A stretch of 17,843 bases of DNA from an uncultured Eubacteriales bacterium (GTDB taxonomy: Bacteria; Bacillota; Clostridia; Oscillospirales; Oscillospiraceae): contig USQL01000046.1 in NCBI GenBank assembly GCA_900556935.1, positions 1 to 17,843 on the forward strand, written 5' to 3'. The notes under the pieces were generated by a model, which made no database searches, was not told the origin of the DNA, and saw only the letters and a program-made list of their open reading frames with translations. Shown piece by piece: positions 9,602 through 15,814 of the stretch. Numbering within the stretch: the stretch's first letter is position 1; the number at the start of each line of letters is the position of its first letter. Made by a program: the position numbers and the translations under genes.

Positions 9602-9630
9602 ATTGTAACACAGACATTCGATAGATGCAA
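9602..9630 (-). promoter_or_regulatory. Leftward promoter of the ABC exporter operon
   Basis: On the minus strand, -35 TTGCAT (9630-9625) and -10 TACAAT (9607-9602) are 17 nt apart, with an extended -10 TGt just before the -10. Transcription would start near 9595, about 25 nt before the TTG start. This excludes the longer ATG starts at 9645 and 9603 for transcripts from this promoter. Confidence 0.75.
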
Positions 9631-9654
9631 TGAAAAAAAGCGCACATTTTGACC

Positions 9655-9683
9655 TTGACAGAATTGAGATTGTATGGTAGACT
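9655..9683 (+). promoter_or_regulatory. Rightward promoter of the marR-tauE operon
   Basis: A consensus -35 TTGACA (9655-9660) and a -10 TAGACT (9678-9683), 17 nt apart, carry an extended TGg (9675-9677). The -10 overlaps the first bases of the large inverted repeat at 9681, so a repressor bound there would block this promoter. Confidence 0.72.
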
Positions 9684-9719
9684 TCCTTCAAGTTTGAATA
9701 GTTCAAATTTGAAGGAAGT
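9681..9719. promoter_or_regulatory. MarR-type operator: 18-bp inverted repeat, one mismatch
   Basis: The left arm (9681-9698) and right arm (9702-9719) are reverse complements at 17 of 18 positions around a 3-nt centre TAG. The cores are TTCAAGTTTGAA and TTCAAATTTGAA, each itself palindromic or nearly so. The site overlaps the -10 of the rightward promoter, and the right arm contains the AAGGAAG ribosome binding site of the MarR gene. Autorepression by the MarR product is the natural reading. It lies about 50 bp from the -35 of the divergent exporter promoter, so an effect there is less certain. Confidence 0.8.
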
Positions 9720-9728
9720 GAACCGGAA

Positions 9729-10157
9729 ATGCACCCGAACTTCGAACTGTTCCAGAAGCTTCTGCGCTGCTATGACGAAACCTGTAAGGCCTTTTGCAGG
9801 GAGCAGGGCATCCCGCAGACCTCCTTTGATATCCTCATGTTCCTTGCCAACAATCCCGCATACAAAACCGCCCGGGATATTGTGGAGGTCCGGGGCCTGA
9901 AAGCAAACCTGGTGTCCATCCACATAGACAGGCTGGAGCAGGAGGGCTATCTCACCCGCTCGACAGTGGCGGGGGACCGGCGGAAGCGGGAGCTCCATCT
10001 GACACCGGAGGCCGCCCCCATTGTCCGGGCCGGAAGGGAGATGCAGCAGCGCTTTTTTGCCGCTCTGGAGCGGGACATCACCCAGGAGCAGAAGCAGACC
10101 ATTCACCAGGTGCTGGAAATCATGCACCGAAACGTAAACCAATTGTTGGAGGAATAA
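9729..10157 (+). CDS. MarR-family transcriptional regulator
   Basis: This 142-residue product has the usual size and layout of a MarR-type winged helix repressor. An N-terminal helix is followed by a recognition region (about residues 33-70: TSFDILMFLANNP, ARDIVEVRGLKANLVSIHIDRLEQEGYL), then the wing with the hallmark basic DRRKRELHLT (about 80-90), and a C-terminal dimerisation helix rich in Gln and Glu. The ATG follows an AAGGAAG site that sits inside the operator. It is divergent from the ABC exporter genes and 4 nt upstream of a TauE/SafE permease, so it probably represses its own operon and perhaps the exporter, with a small-molecule inducer. The inducer cannot be told from sequence. Confidence 0.92.
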   Translation: MHPNFELFQKLLRCYDETCKAFCREQGIPQTSFDILMFLANNPAYKTARDIVEVRGLKANLVSIHIDRLEQEGYLTRSTVAGDRRKRELHLTPEAAPIVRAGREMQQRFFAALERDITQEQKQTIHQVLEIMHRNVNQLLEE

Positions 10158-10161
10158 GCAT

Positions 10162-10941
10162 ATGCAGTCGATTTTATTAACCGTTCTCGTCACCTTTTTT
10201 GCCGGTATGGGCGCAGGCTTGGGCACCGGATTCGCGGGCCTCAGCGCCGCGGCGGTGATCAGCCCCATGCTCATTACATTCTTACATATGGACCCCTATA
10301 TGGCGGTGGGCATCGCCCTTTCCTCGGATGTGCTGGCCAGCGCCATATCCGCCTATACCTACGGAAAGAACAAAAACCTGGATGTGAAAAACGGCATCAT
10401 TATGATGCTCGGCGTTCTTACCTTTACGGTGATTGGAAGCTACATCGCCAGTAAAGTGCCGTCGGCAACCATGGGGAACTTCTCCGTATTTATGACCTTC
10501 CTGCTGGGCATTAAGTTTATCATCCGCCCGGTGATGACCACCAAGGAGGCCATGCAGGGGGTCAGCCCCAAGAAGCGGGCCATCCAGTCTTTGATTTCCG
10601 GCTGCCTGATTGGCTTTATCTGCGGCTTCATCGGCGCGGGCGGCGGCATGATGATGCTGCTGATTCTAACCAGCGTCCTGGGCTACGAGCTGAAAACCGC
10701 CGTAGGCACCAGCGTGTTCATTATGACCTTTACGGCCCTGACCGGGGCGGTGTCCCATTTTGCCATCGGCGGTGCGCCGGACTGGACGGTTTTTGCCCTG
10801 TGCGTCGCCTTCACCCTCCTGTGGGCCCGCATTGCGGCGGTATTTGCCAACAAGGCAGCCCCCAAGACCCTGAACCGTGCCACCGGCATCATCCTGGTGA
10901 TTTTAGGCATCGTCGTCCTGGGCTTCTCGGCACTCACATAA
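10162..10941 (+). CDS. TauE/SafE-family membrane permease
   Basis: This 259-residue polytopic membrane protein of the TauE/SafE (DUF81) family has about eight hydrophobic segments. It shows the two-fold internal repeat of the family: the first half has GAGLGTGFAGLSAAAV (about 16-31) and the second half has GFIGAGGGMMMLLIL (about 157-171). Characterised members are linked to export or uptake of sulfite, sulfoacetate and other organosulfur or C2 anions; the substrate here is unknown. It begins 4 nt after the MarR stop, so the pair is an operon and the permease is probably under MarR control. The start ATG is preceded by GGAGGAATAAGCAT, with GGAGG at 10147-10151, 10 nt upstream. No distinct terminator follows; the first copy of the intergenic repeat begins 14 nt after the stop. 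Confidence 0.93.
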   Translation: MQSILLTVLVTFFAGMGAGLGTGFAGLSAAAVISPMLITFLHMDPYMAVGIALSSDVLASAISAYTYGKNKNLDVKNGIIMMLGVLTFTVIGSYIASKVPSATMGNFSVFMTFLLGIKFIIRPVMTTKEAMQGVSPKKRAIQSLISGCLIGFICGFIGAGGGMMMLLILTSVLGYELKTAVGTSVFIMTFTALTGAVSHFAIGGAPDWTVFALCVAFTLLWARIAAVFANKAAPKTLNRATGIILVILGIVVLGFSALT

Positions 10942-10954
10942 AAAGGCTAAACTG

Positions 10955-11157
10955 GGCTCCCCTGAAAGGGGAGCTGGCAGCGCAGCTGACTGAGGGGTCT
11001 CGGCTTGGCTGAAAGCCAAGCCTTGCGCCGTAGGCGCAAATACCAGGCATCCTAAACGCCTGAACTTGGATTCCGCCTACGGCGGAGGCTTTTCTAAAGA
11101 AAAGCCGGACCCCTCAGACCCGGCTATCGCCGGGCCAGCTCCCCTTTCAGGGGAGCC
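10955..11157. repeat. 203-bp palindromic multi-hairpin repeat, copy 1
   Basis: The element is bounded by GGCTCCCC (10955-10962) and GGGGAGCC (11150-11157). Each end is itself a hairpin, CTCCCCTgaaAGGGGAG or CTCCCCTttcAGGGGAG. The two ends also form longer terminal inverted repeats running to GCTGGC/GCCAGC, and further in to TGAGGGGTC/GACCCCTCA. Internal hairpins include GGCTTGGC/GCCAAGCC, TTGCGCC/GGCGCAA, CCGCC/GGCGG, CTTTTC/GAAAAG and CCCGGC/GCCGGG. It has no credible coding content. No convincing target-site duplication is seen. It resembles a non-autonomous MITE or REP-type intergenic element, and copy 2 lies at 12244-12445 in the same orientation. Confidence 0.9.
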
Positions 11158-11174
11158 TCTCTCTGATTTGACAT

Positions 11175-11218
11175 AAAAAGCGCCCAAAGAGAGCGGAAGC
11201 GTTCCCTTTGGGCGTTTT
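11175..11218 (-). terminator. Terminator of the ROK kinase gene
   Basis: On the minus strand the stem CGCCCAAAG (revcomp 11214-11206) / CTTTGGGCG (revcomp 11189-11181) is followed by a T5 tract (A5 at 11175-11179). It begins about 10 nt after the ROK kinase stop codon. The opposite strand has T4 after the stem, so it could also stop rightward readthrough from the permease. Confidence 0.85.
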
Positions 11219-11227
11219 ATGTTTCCA

Positions 11228-12169
11228 TTAATTTCCCGCGTCCAGCACCAGCTTGAACGCGCCGTAGGCACCGGCATCGTTGCCCAGGGAGGCCAGGGCG
11301 AACTTTACACCGGAGGCGGCGTGGAAGACATACTTCTTAAAGTAGGGGACAATGCCCTCCAGGAGCATATTGCCCGCCTTGCTGACACCGCCGCCGAGAA
11401 CCACGGCCTCCGGGTCGATGGCAGAGCACATGGAGCCCAGGAACTGGCCCATGTAGTCGTAGTAGGTATTGAGGATTTCCAGGGCCACGGGGTCACCCAC
11501 CTTGCCCGCGTCGAAGATATCCCGACAGGTGAGCTCCTGCAGATCACGCAGGGAGGAGGGGGCCCGGTCCTTGCCAAGCCGCTGCTTTGCAAGCCGCACA
11601 ATGCCCGTGGCGGAGCAGTACTGCTCCACGCAGCCCCGCTTGCCACAGCCGCAGACATCCGTCTCCTTGGGGTCCAGGACCATGTGGCCCAGCTCGCCGC
11701 CGGCACCGTGGGCCCCGTTGAGCAGCTTGCCGTCTACGATGATGCCGCCGCCCACACCGGTGCCCAGGGTGATGAACACCACGTTCTCGCAGCCCTGGCC
11801 GCCGCCCATCCAGTATTCGCCCAGCGCCGCTACGTTGGCATCGTTGCTGGCCTTGGCGGGGAGACCGGTCAGCCGGGACAGCTCCTCCTCAATGGGGACT
11901 ACCCCCCAGCCCAGGTTTACGCACCGGTTGACAACGCCCTTGCTGACGGCACCGGGCACACCGATGCCCACGCCCAGAAGGTCCGTATCGGAAATTTGGT
12001 GCTCCTCCCGAAAGGCGGCGATGGATGCCGCGATATCCGGCAGAATCTGGGCTCCACCGTTCTTGGTCACTGTGGGAATCTCCCACTTGGAGAGCATTTT
12101 GCCGGTTTCATCAAAATAGGCGATTTTCACGGTGGTCCCGCCCAGGTCCACACCAAAGCCATATTTCAT
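11228..12169 (-). CDS. ROK-family sugar kinase, glucokinase-like
   Basis: This 313-residue cytoplasmic kinase probably phosphorylates glucose or a related hexose with ATP. The N-terminal phosphate-binding motif is GVDLGGTTVK (about 5-14). SNDANVAALGE (about 105-115) carries the probable catalytic Asp. TLGTGVGGGII is the second phosphate motif. The ROK zinc site is GGELGH together with CGCGKRGCVEQ (about 155-180). AVVLGGGVSKAG completes the C-terminal ATP lobe. The frame is open to an ATG at 12205, but that codon lies within the promoter -10. The start at 12169 has GAGGAGG (12184-12178) 8 nt upstream and begins MKYGFGVD, as usual for the family. It is a single-gene unit with its own promoter and terminator, flanked on both sides by copies of the palindromic repeat. 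Glucokinase is the best guess; N-acylhexosamine or fructose kinase is possible. Confidence 0.93.
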   Translation of the reverse strand: MKYGFGVDLGGTTVKIAYFDETGKMLSKWEIPTVTKNGGAQILPDIAASIAAFREEHQISDTDLLGVGIGVPGAVSKGVVNRCVNLGWGVVPIEEELSRLTGLPAKASNDANVAALGEYWMGGGQGCENVVFITLGTGVGGGIIVDGKLLNGAHGAGGELGHMVLDPKETDVCGCGKRGCVEQYCSATGIVRLAKQRLGKDRAPSSLRDLQELTCRDIFDAGKVGDPVALEILNTYYDYMGQFLGSMCSAIDPEAVVLGGGVSKAGNMLLEGIVPYFKKYVFHAASGVKFALASLGNDAGAYGAFKLVLDAGN

Positions 12170-12203
12170 AAGGGAATCCTCCTCGAATTTGTAAGATAAG
12201 GTC

Positions 12204-12232
12204 ATTATACAGCATAAAACAAAAAAAGAAAA
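12204..12232 (-). promoter_or_regulatory. Leftward promoter of the ROK kinase
   Basis: A perfect -10 TATAAT on the minus strand (12209-12204) has a poor -35 (TTTTCT, 12232-12227) at 17 nt. The start of transcription would fall near 12197, about 28 nt before the ATG at 12169. Repeat copy 2 ends 11 bp upstream of the -35. Confidence 0.6.
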
Positions 12233-12243
12233 GTGGTATTTTA

Positions 12244-12445
12244 GGCGCCCCTGAAAGGGGAGCTGTCAGCGCAGCTGACTGAGGGGTCCGGCTTGGCCGC
12301 AGGACAAGCCTTGCGCCGCAGGCGCAAATACCGGGCTTTCGATTTCTTTAGGACTGCATTCCGCCTTTGGCGGAGACTTTTCTGGCGAAAAGCCGGACCC
12401 CTCAGACCCGGCTGTCGCCGGGCCAGCTCCCCTTTCAGGGGAGCC
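12244..12445. repeat. 202-bp palindromic multi-hairpin repeat, copy 2
   Basis: This is the same element as at 10955-11157, in the same orientation and of almost the same length. Ends are GGCGCCCC (12244-12251) and GGGGAGCC (12438-12445). The stems TTGCGCC/GGCGCAA, CCGCC/GGCGG, CTTTTC/GAAAAG and CCCGGC/GCCGGG are intact, while their loops differ from copy 1 (GCA for GTA, TTT for TAC, TGGC for TAAA, TGTC for TATC). The segment around 12340-12358 is the least conserved. It fills most of the gap between the ROK kinase and the BlaI-type gene. Confidence 0.9.
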
Positions 12446-12469
12446 ATTCCTAAAAAATCATTAAGAGAT

Positions 12470-12505
12470 GACAAATGTAGTCTAAAACGGTTGACAACTG
12501 TAGTC
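12470..12505. promoter_or_regulatory. Two BlaI-type operator sites
   Basis: The 13-bp sites GACAAATGTAGTC (12470-12482) and GACAACTGTAGTC (12493-12505) are direct repeats differing at one base, with centres 23 bp apart. Each contains the ACA-nn-TGT dyad that matches the known BlaI/MecI box TACAnnTGTA. The second site covers the -35 of the promoter. Paired boxes at this place are what an autoregulated BlaI-type repressor would need. Confidence 0.8.
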
Positions 12506-12519
12506 TTATATGGTATAAA
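12491..12519 (+). promoter_or_regulatory. Promoter of the blaI-blaR-like operon
   Basis: A consensus -35 TTGACA (12491-12496) and a -10 TATAAA (12514-12519) are 17 nt apart, with an extended TGg (12511-12513). This is the strongest-looking promoter in the window, and it is overlaid by the operator at 12493-12505. That is consistent with a strong promoter held off by a repressor. Confidence 0.85.
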
Positions 12520-12551
12520 GAATTCATCCAAAAGAAACGGGAGGAATGGCT

Positions 12552-12926
12552 ATGGGAAAACCTTTTAAGATTACAGACTCCGAATATGAAATCATGAACC
12601 TCTTGTGGGAGGCCGGGCGGCCTCTGAGCGTTACGGAGATTCGCCAGGGGCTGAAAAGTACCGGCTGGGAGGCAACCACCATCAAAACCCTTATTGGCAG
12701 GCTGACGGAGAAGGGGGCGCTGGTGCGCAGTAAGGCCGGGGTCTACCTCTATACCCCCACCTTCCACAGGGAGGAATACACCCGTTCCGCGGCGGACAGC
12801 CTGGTAAACCGGCTGTTCCGGGGCAGCGCCAAGGCGCTGGTCGCTTCGCTCATCGACTCCAAGGGCCTGACGGAGCAGGACATGGAGGAGCTGCGGGCAC
12901 TGTTTCATGTGGAGGAGCAGCCATGA
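12552..12926 (+). CDS. BlaI/MecI-family transcriptional repressor
   Basis: This 124-residue repressor has an N-terminal winged helix (about residues 7-70): ITDSEYEIMNLLWEAGRPLSV, TTIKTLIGRLTEKGAL, and a wing VRSKAGVYLYTP. A C-terminal dimerisation region ends in LTEQDMEELRALF. Size and motifs fit BlaI, MecI and CopY. An ATG at 12546 is only 1 nt from the GGGAGG site, so the start at 12552, 7 nt after GGAGG (12540-12544), is preferred. Its stop overlaps the start of the M56 protease gene (ATGA), the standard blaI-blaR1 arrangement. In staphylococcal BlaI the partner cleaves at Asn101-Phe102; the matching place here appears to be Ser99-Leu100, so cleavage specificity may differ. It probably represses its own operon through the two sites at 12470-12505. 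Confidence 0.92.
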   Translation: MGKPFKITDSEYEIMNLLWEAGRPLSVTEIRQGLKSTGWEATTIKTLIGRLTEKGALVRSKAGVYLYTPTFHREEYTRSAADSLVNRLFRGSAKALVASLIDSKGLTEQDMEELRALFHVEEQP

Positions 12927-15706
12927 ATTTTCTAAAGATTTTCGGAACCCTGACCCTGAGCGGTTCGGCGCTGGGGCTGCTGCTTCTGCTGGGGAAAAAG
13001 GTATTTTTCAAAAAGCTTCCCAATACCCTCTATTATTATGCCTGGCTTGCGGTGCTGCTGCGGTTTCTGGTGCCCCTGCCGGGGGTGATTCCGGTGAAAA
13101 CCACGGTGCCAAAGCCGGTGGCGGCACCGGTGACGGAGCCGGTGGAAGTAGAGAAAACCTTCCCCGCGGCAACGGAGGCGGCGGCCGTTTCGTCTCCGCC
13201 GGAGGCGCAGACCACGGCATCGGCGGAGGCCCCGGTGAAGCAGCCCATTTCCTGGGTCCGGGTAGTGCGGACGGTTTGGTTCGTGGGCGCTATTGGGGCC
13301 CTGGGCTGGTATCTTGCCAGCTACGGTTATTTCGTTTTCCGGGCAAGGCACAGTGTCTGCCGGGAGCTCAAATGGGAGGACGCGGGGCTCACCCGGGAGC
13401 TCTGGCAGAAGCCAAGGCTTTTGCTGGCGGAAAATCTGGATTCTCCCATGCTCATTGGGGTCCTCCGGCCCAGAATATTGCTTCCGGTGCGGGAATATGA
13501 CCGGGAGACCCTGCAAAATATCCTGCGCCACGAGCTGGTGCATTTCCACAGGAAGGATATTTTCTACAAGTGGTTTTCCGTACTGGTGTTCTCCGTCCAG
13601 TGGTTTAATCCCCTGACCTATGTCTTCCGCCGGGAGCTGAACCGGGCCTGTGAGCTTAGCTGTGACGAATGGGTTATCCGGCACATGAGCGCCGGGGAGA
13701 AGCAGGCCTATGGGGAGACCTTAATCTCCATGGCCTCGGAAAAGCGCTTCCCGGATGCCGCCGGAGCCACCACCTTTGCCACGGAGAAGCGGGACTTAAA
13801 GCAGCGGCTTTTGGCGATTATGGGTTACCGGAAGTCGGGTCCGGCCATTGCCCTGGGGGGACTGGCCGTGGCGGCCCTGGTGTGCGTGGGTCTGCTTCTG
13901 GGGCCCGGGTCCGGGAAGTTCCCGGAAGCCCGATTCCGGGGGGCGGCGGGCATGGACCGGCTGCAAGTGGTGACGGTTGAAAACGTGGAGCAGCTTCTTG
14001 CCGCCATCGGCCCCAACCGGGAAATCCGCCTGCGCCGGGGGACCTACGACCTTCTGCGGGCCTTGGACTATGGCCGGGAGACGGAGAGCCAATTCTACAG
14101 CTGGGAACCGGTGTTTGACGGCTACCAATTGGTGATTCAGAACGTACAGAACCTGTCCATCCGGGGTCAGGACGGGGAAGAAACCTTCCTCCTGGCGGCC
14201 CCCAGATATGCTGATGCTCTGCACTTCCGGAACAGCTACAATCTCTGGCTCCAGGACCTGACCGTGGGCCACAGCCCCCAGCAGGGCACCTGCACCGGAG
14301 GCGTACTCTATTTTGAAAACTGCCGCCAGGTGGACGGGACCAATCTAAAGCTCTTTGGCTGCGGCACCATTGCGGTTGCCACCCGGGACGTTCAGGACAT
14401 CGCCATACGGGACAGCGACCTGTACGACTGCTCTTACGGGGCGGTATACCTGACGGATACCCAGAACGTGCAGCTGGAAAACAGCCATATTTATGACATC
14501 GACTGTGTGGATTCCCTGCTCATCGCGCAAAACAGCTCCGACGTTCAAATTACGGGCTGCCATATTGAAAACTGCAAAGCGCCTGCACTTATGTATACGG
14601 AGGGCGGGGTGACCTTCTCCGGAAACGTGGTGGAAAACTGTACCTTTGAGGTGGCGGTTATGCAGAACCAGAAGCCCATTACTGTGGACCAGTGCAGCTT
14701 CCGGGGGATTACCGCCCCGCAGTGGGACTACCCGGGAAGCGTCTCAACGGGAACGGTCCCGGAGGGTGTGACCGTTCAGCAGAACGTGGAGCCGGAGACA
14801 GCGGAAACGGCGGAAACCCAGCCCTGGGGTGCCGGAACTCCGGAGGAGCCCAGGGAGGTGACAGTTACAAATGTGGAGGAGCTGCTGGATGCCATCGGGG
14901 ACAACACGACCATCCGTCTGGCCCCCGGTACCTACGATTTGAGCGCCTCGGAACGCTACGGCGGACTCCCGATTTCCACGTCCTGCAAGTGGGAACAGGT
15001 CTACGACGGCTGGGAACTGGAAATCAAAGCCGACAATTTGTGTTTTGTGGCGGATGGCGACGCGGAAATTGTCACCCAGCCCAGGTATGCCAACGTGCTG
15101 CTATTCCGGGACTGCGAGAACATCCGGGTGCAGGGCCTGAAATTGGGCCATACCCCGGAGCAGGGCCTCTGCGCCGGTGGGGTGATTCGGCTCCAGGGCA
15201 GCGCCAATGTGGAGATTCTGGACTCTGACCTGTACGGCTGCGGCATCCTTGGCATTCTCGGTGAGGAAAGCCGGGATGTTATGGTGCAAAACTGCGTCAT
15301 TCACGACTGCTCCCAGGGGGCAATCTACCTCCGGCTGTGTGCCCGGTTTACCATGACGGACTGCACGCTGACGAGAATCGGCACTGGGGAGCTTCAGTCC
15401 TATGCCACGCTCTTTGAGCTTACCGGCTGCCAGGATGTCCATCTGCTGAATCTGCGGGTGACGGAGTGTGCCGGCGGCGACATGCTGTATTCCGACACCA
15501 ACCGGGCGCTGACGCTGGAAAGTTCCGAATTTTCGGGCAATACGTTTGCCTATTTCGCGCATATCATTGGGTCTGCGCCCCTGATTCAGGATTGCTCCTT
15601 TGCCGACACCTACACCCGGGGGTATTTCCTGGGCGGCGACCAGCCGATCAAGGAAGACGGCCAGGTGCTGACGGAGGAAGAAATTGCGGCCATGGTCCAT
15701 TCTTAA
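12923..15706 (+). CDS. BlaR1-type M56 membrane protease fused to two beta-helix sensor modules
   Basis: This 927-residue protein has the BlaR1/MecR1 membrane layout. Hydrophobic helices lie at about 6-28, 34-54 and 113-137, followed by a cytoplasmic zinc-protease domain with HELVH (His203, Glu204, His207) and the downstream Glu of ACELSCDE (Glu244), then a last helix at about 308-326. Beyond it, where BlaR1 has a penicillin-binding sensor with SxxK and KTG motifs, there is instead a 600-residue exported region. This consists of two homologous right-handed beta-helix modules (about 349-628 and 646-905) joined by a Pro/Glu/Thr-rich linker. Short repeated strands such as VQNLSIRG, VQDIAIRDSDLYDCS, VQLENSHIYD and VQITGCHIENC are typical beta-helix coils. 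Cys and Asn recur at coil turns. The start codon overlaps the repressor stop. The likely role is a transmembrane sensor that triggers loss of the BlaI-type repressor; the ligand is unknown. Protease identity is firm; the sensory role is inferred. Confidence 0.9.
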   Translation: MNFLKIFGTLTLSGSALGLLLLLGKKVFFKKLPNTLYYYAWLAVLLRFLVPLPGVIPVKTTVPKPVAAPVTEPVEVEKTFPAATEAAAVSSPPEAQTTASAEAPVKQPISWVRVVRTVWFVGAIGALGWYLASYGYFVFRARHSVCRELKWEDAGLTRELWQKPRLLLAENLDSPMLIGVLRPRILLPVREYDRETLQNILRHELVHFHRKDIFYKWFSVLVFSVQWFNPLTYVFRRELNRACELSCDEWVIRHMSAGEKQAYGETLISMASEKRFPDAAGATTFATEKRDLKQRLLAIMGYRKSGPAIALGGLAVAALVCVGLLLGPGSGKFPEARFRGAAGMDRLQVVTVENVEQLLAAIGPNREIRLRRGTYDLLRALDYGRETESQFYSWEPVFDGYQLVIQNVQNLSIRGQDGEETFLLAAPRYADALHFRNSYNLWLQDLTVGHSPQQGTCTGGVLYFENCRQVDGTNLKLFGCGTIAVATRDVQDIAIRDSDLYDCSYGAVYLTDTQNVQLENSHIYDIDCVDSLLIAQNSSDVQITGCHIENCKAPALMYTEGGVTFSGNVVENCTFEVAVMQNQKPITVDQCSFRGITAPQWDYPGSVSTGTVPEGVTVQQNVEPETAETAETQPWGAGTPEEPREVTVTNVEELLDAIGDNTTIRLAPGTYDLSASERYGGLPISTSCKWEQVYDGWELEIKADNLCFVADGDAEIVTQPRYANVLLFRDCENIRVQGLKLGHTPEQGLCAGGVIRLQGSANVEILDSDLYGCGILGILGEESRDVMVQNCVIHDCSQGAIYLRLCARFTMTDCTLTRIGTGELQSYATLFELTGCQDVHLLNLRVTECAGGDMLYSDTNRALTLESSEFSGNTFAYFAHIIGSAPLIQDCSFADTYTRGYFLGGDQPIKEDGQVLTEEEIAAMVHS

Positions 15707-15731
15707 CAAAAGTATAAGTATCCCGGGAAAA

Positions 15732-15752
15732 TCCTTAATAAATGGTTAAGGA
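15732..15752. other. Small hairpin just upstream of the second promoter
   Basis: The arms TCCTTAA (15732-15738) / TTAAGGA (15746-15752) form a 7-bp stem with a 7-nt loop. It starts 26 nt after the protease stop and ends 2 nt before the next -35. With no T tract it is a poor intrinsic terminator; it may be a weak attenuator, a protein site, or chance. Confidence 0.35.
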
Positions 15753-15754
15753 AG

Positions 15755-15783
15755 GTGACAAATCGTAACAGATATGTTATGAT
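15755..15783 (+). promoter_or_regulatory. Promoter and possible operator of the small-protein/lipoprotein unit
   Basis: A -35 GTGACA (15755-15760) and a -10 TATGAT (15778-15783) are 17 nt apart with an extended TGt (15775-15777). In the spacer is a perfect dyad TAACA-gata-TGTTA (15766-15779). TGACAAAT at 15756-15763 repeats the first eight bases (12469-12476) of the upstream BlaI-type site and its flank, and GTA follows one base later. These look like diverged relatives of the BlaI boxes and suggest regulation by the same repressor. The promoter call is good; the operator call is tentative. Confidence 0.68.
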
Positions 15784-15814
15784 TGTCCCAGAAACTTAGA
15801 AAAGGAGGCGCGCT

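Noticed and set aside
8476..9624. Long plus-strand frame opposite the ABC exporter genes (also 5925-6854 and 7116-7742)
   Set aside because: Shadow frames rich in Gly, His and Gln with no ribosome binding site; the minus-strand exporters have full motif sets.
11219..12199. Plus-strand frame opposite the ROK kinase
   Set aside because: Antisense shadow; the kinase motifs, promoter, ribosome binding site and terminator all point to the minus strand.
10955..12445. CRISPR array or composite insertion sequence
   Set aside because: There are only two copies, 200 bp long, with a gene between and no spacers. No transposase is present and no clear target duplications are visible.
12241..12568. Short open frames across repeat copy 2 (both strands) and across copy 1 near 10800-11277
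   Set aside because: They read through the palindromic repeat (peptides like PLKGEL) and have no start signals; this is repeat sequence, not coding.
12923..15706. Beta-lactam resistance sensor (true BlaR1/MecR1)
   Set aside because: The protease half matches, but the extracellular region has no penicillin-binding motifs and no beta-lactamase or PBP gene is nearby, so a beta-lactam sensing role is not supported.
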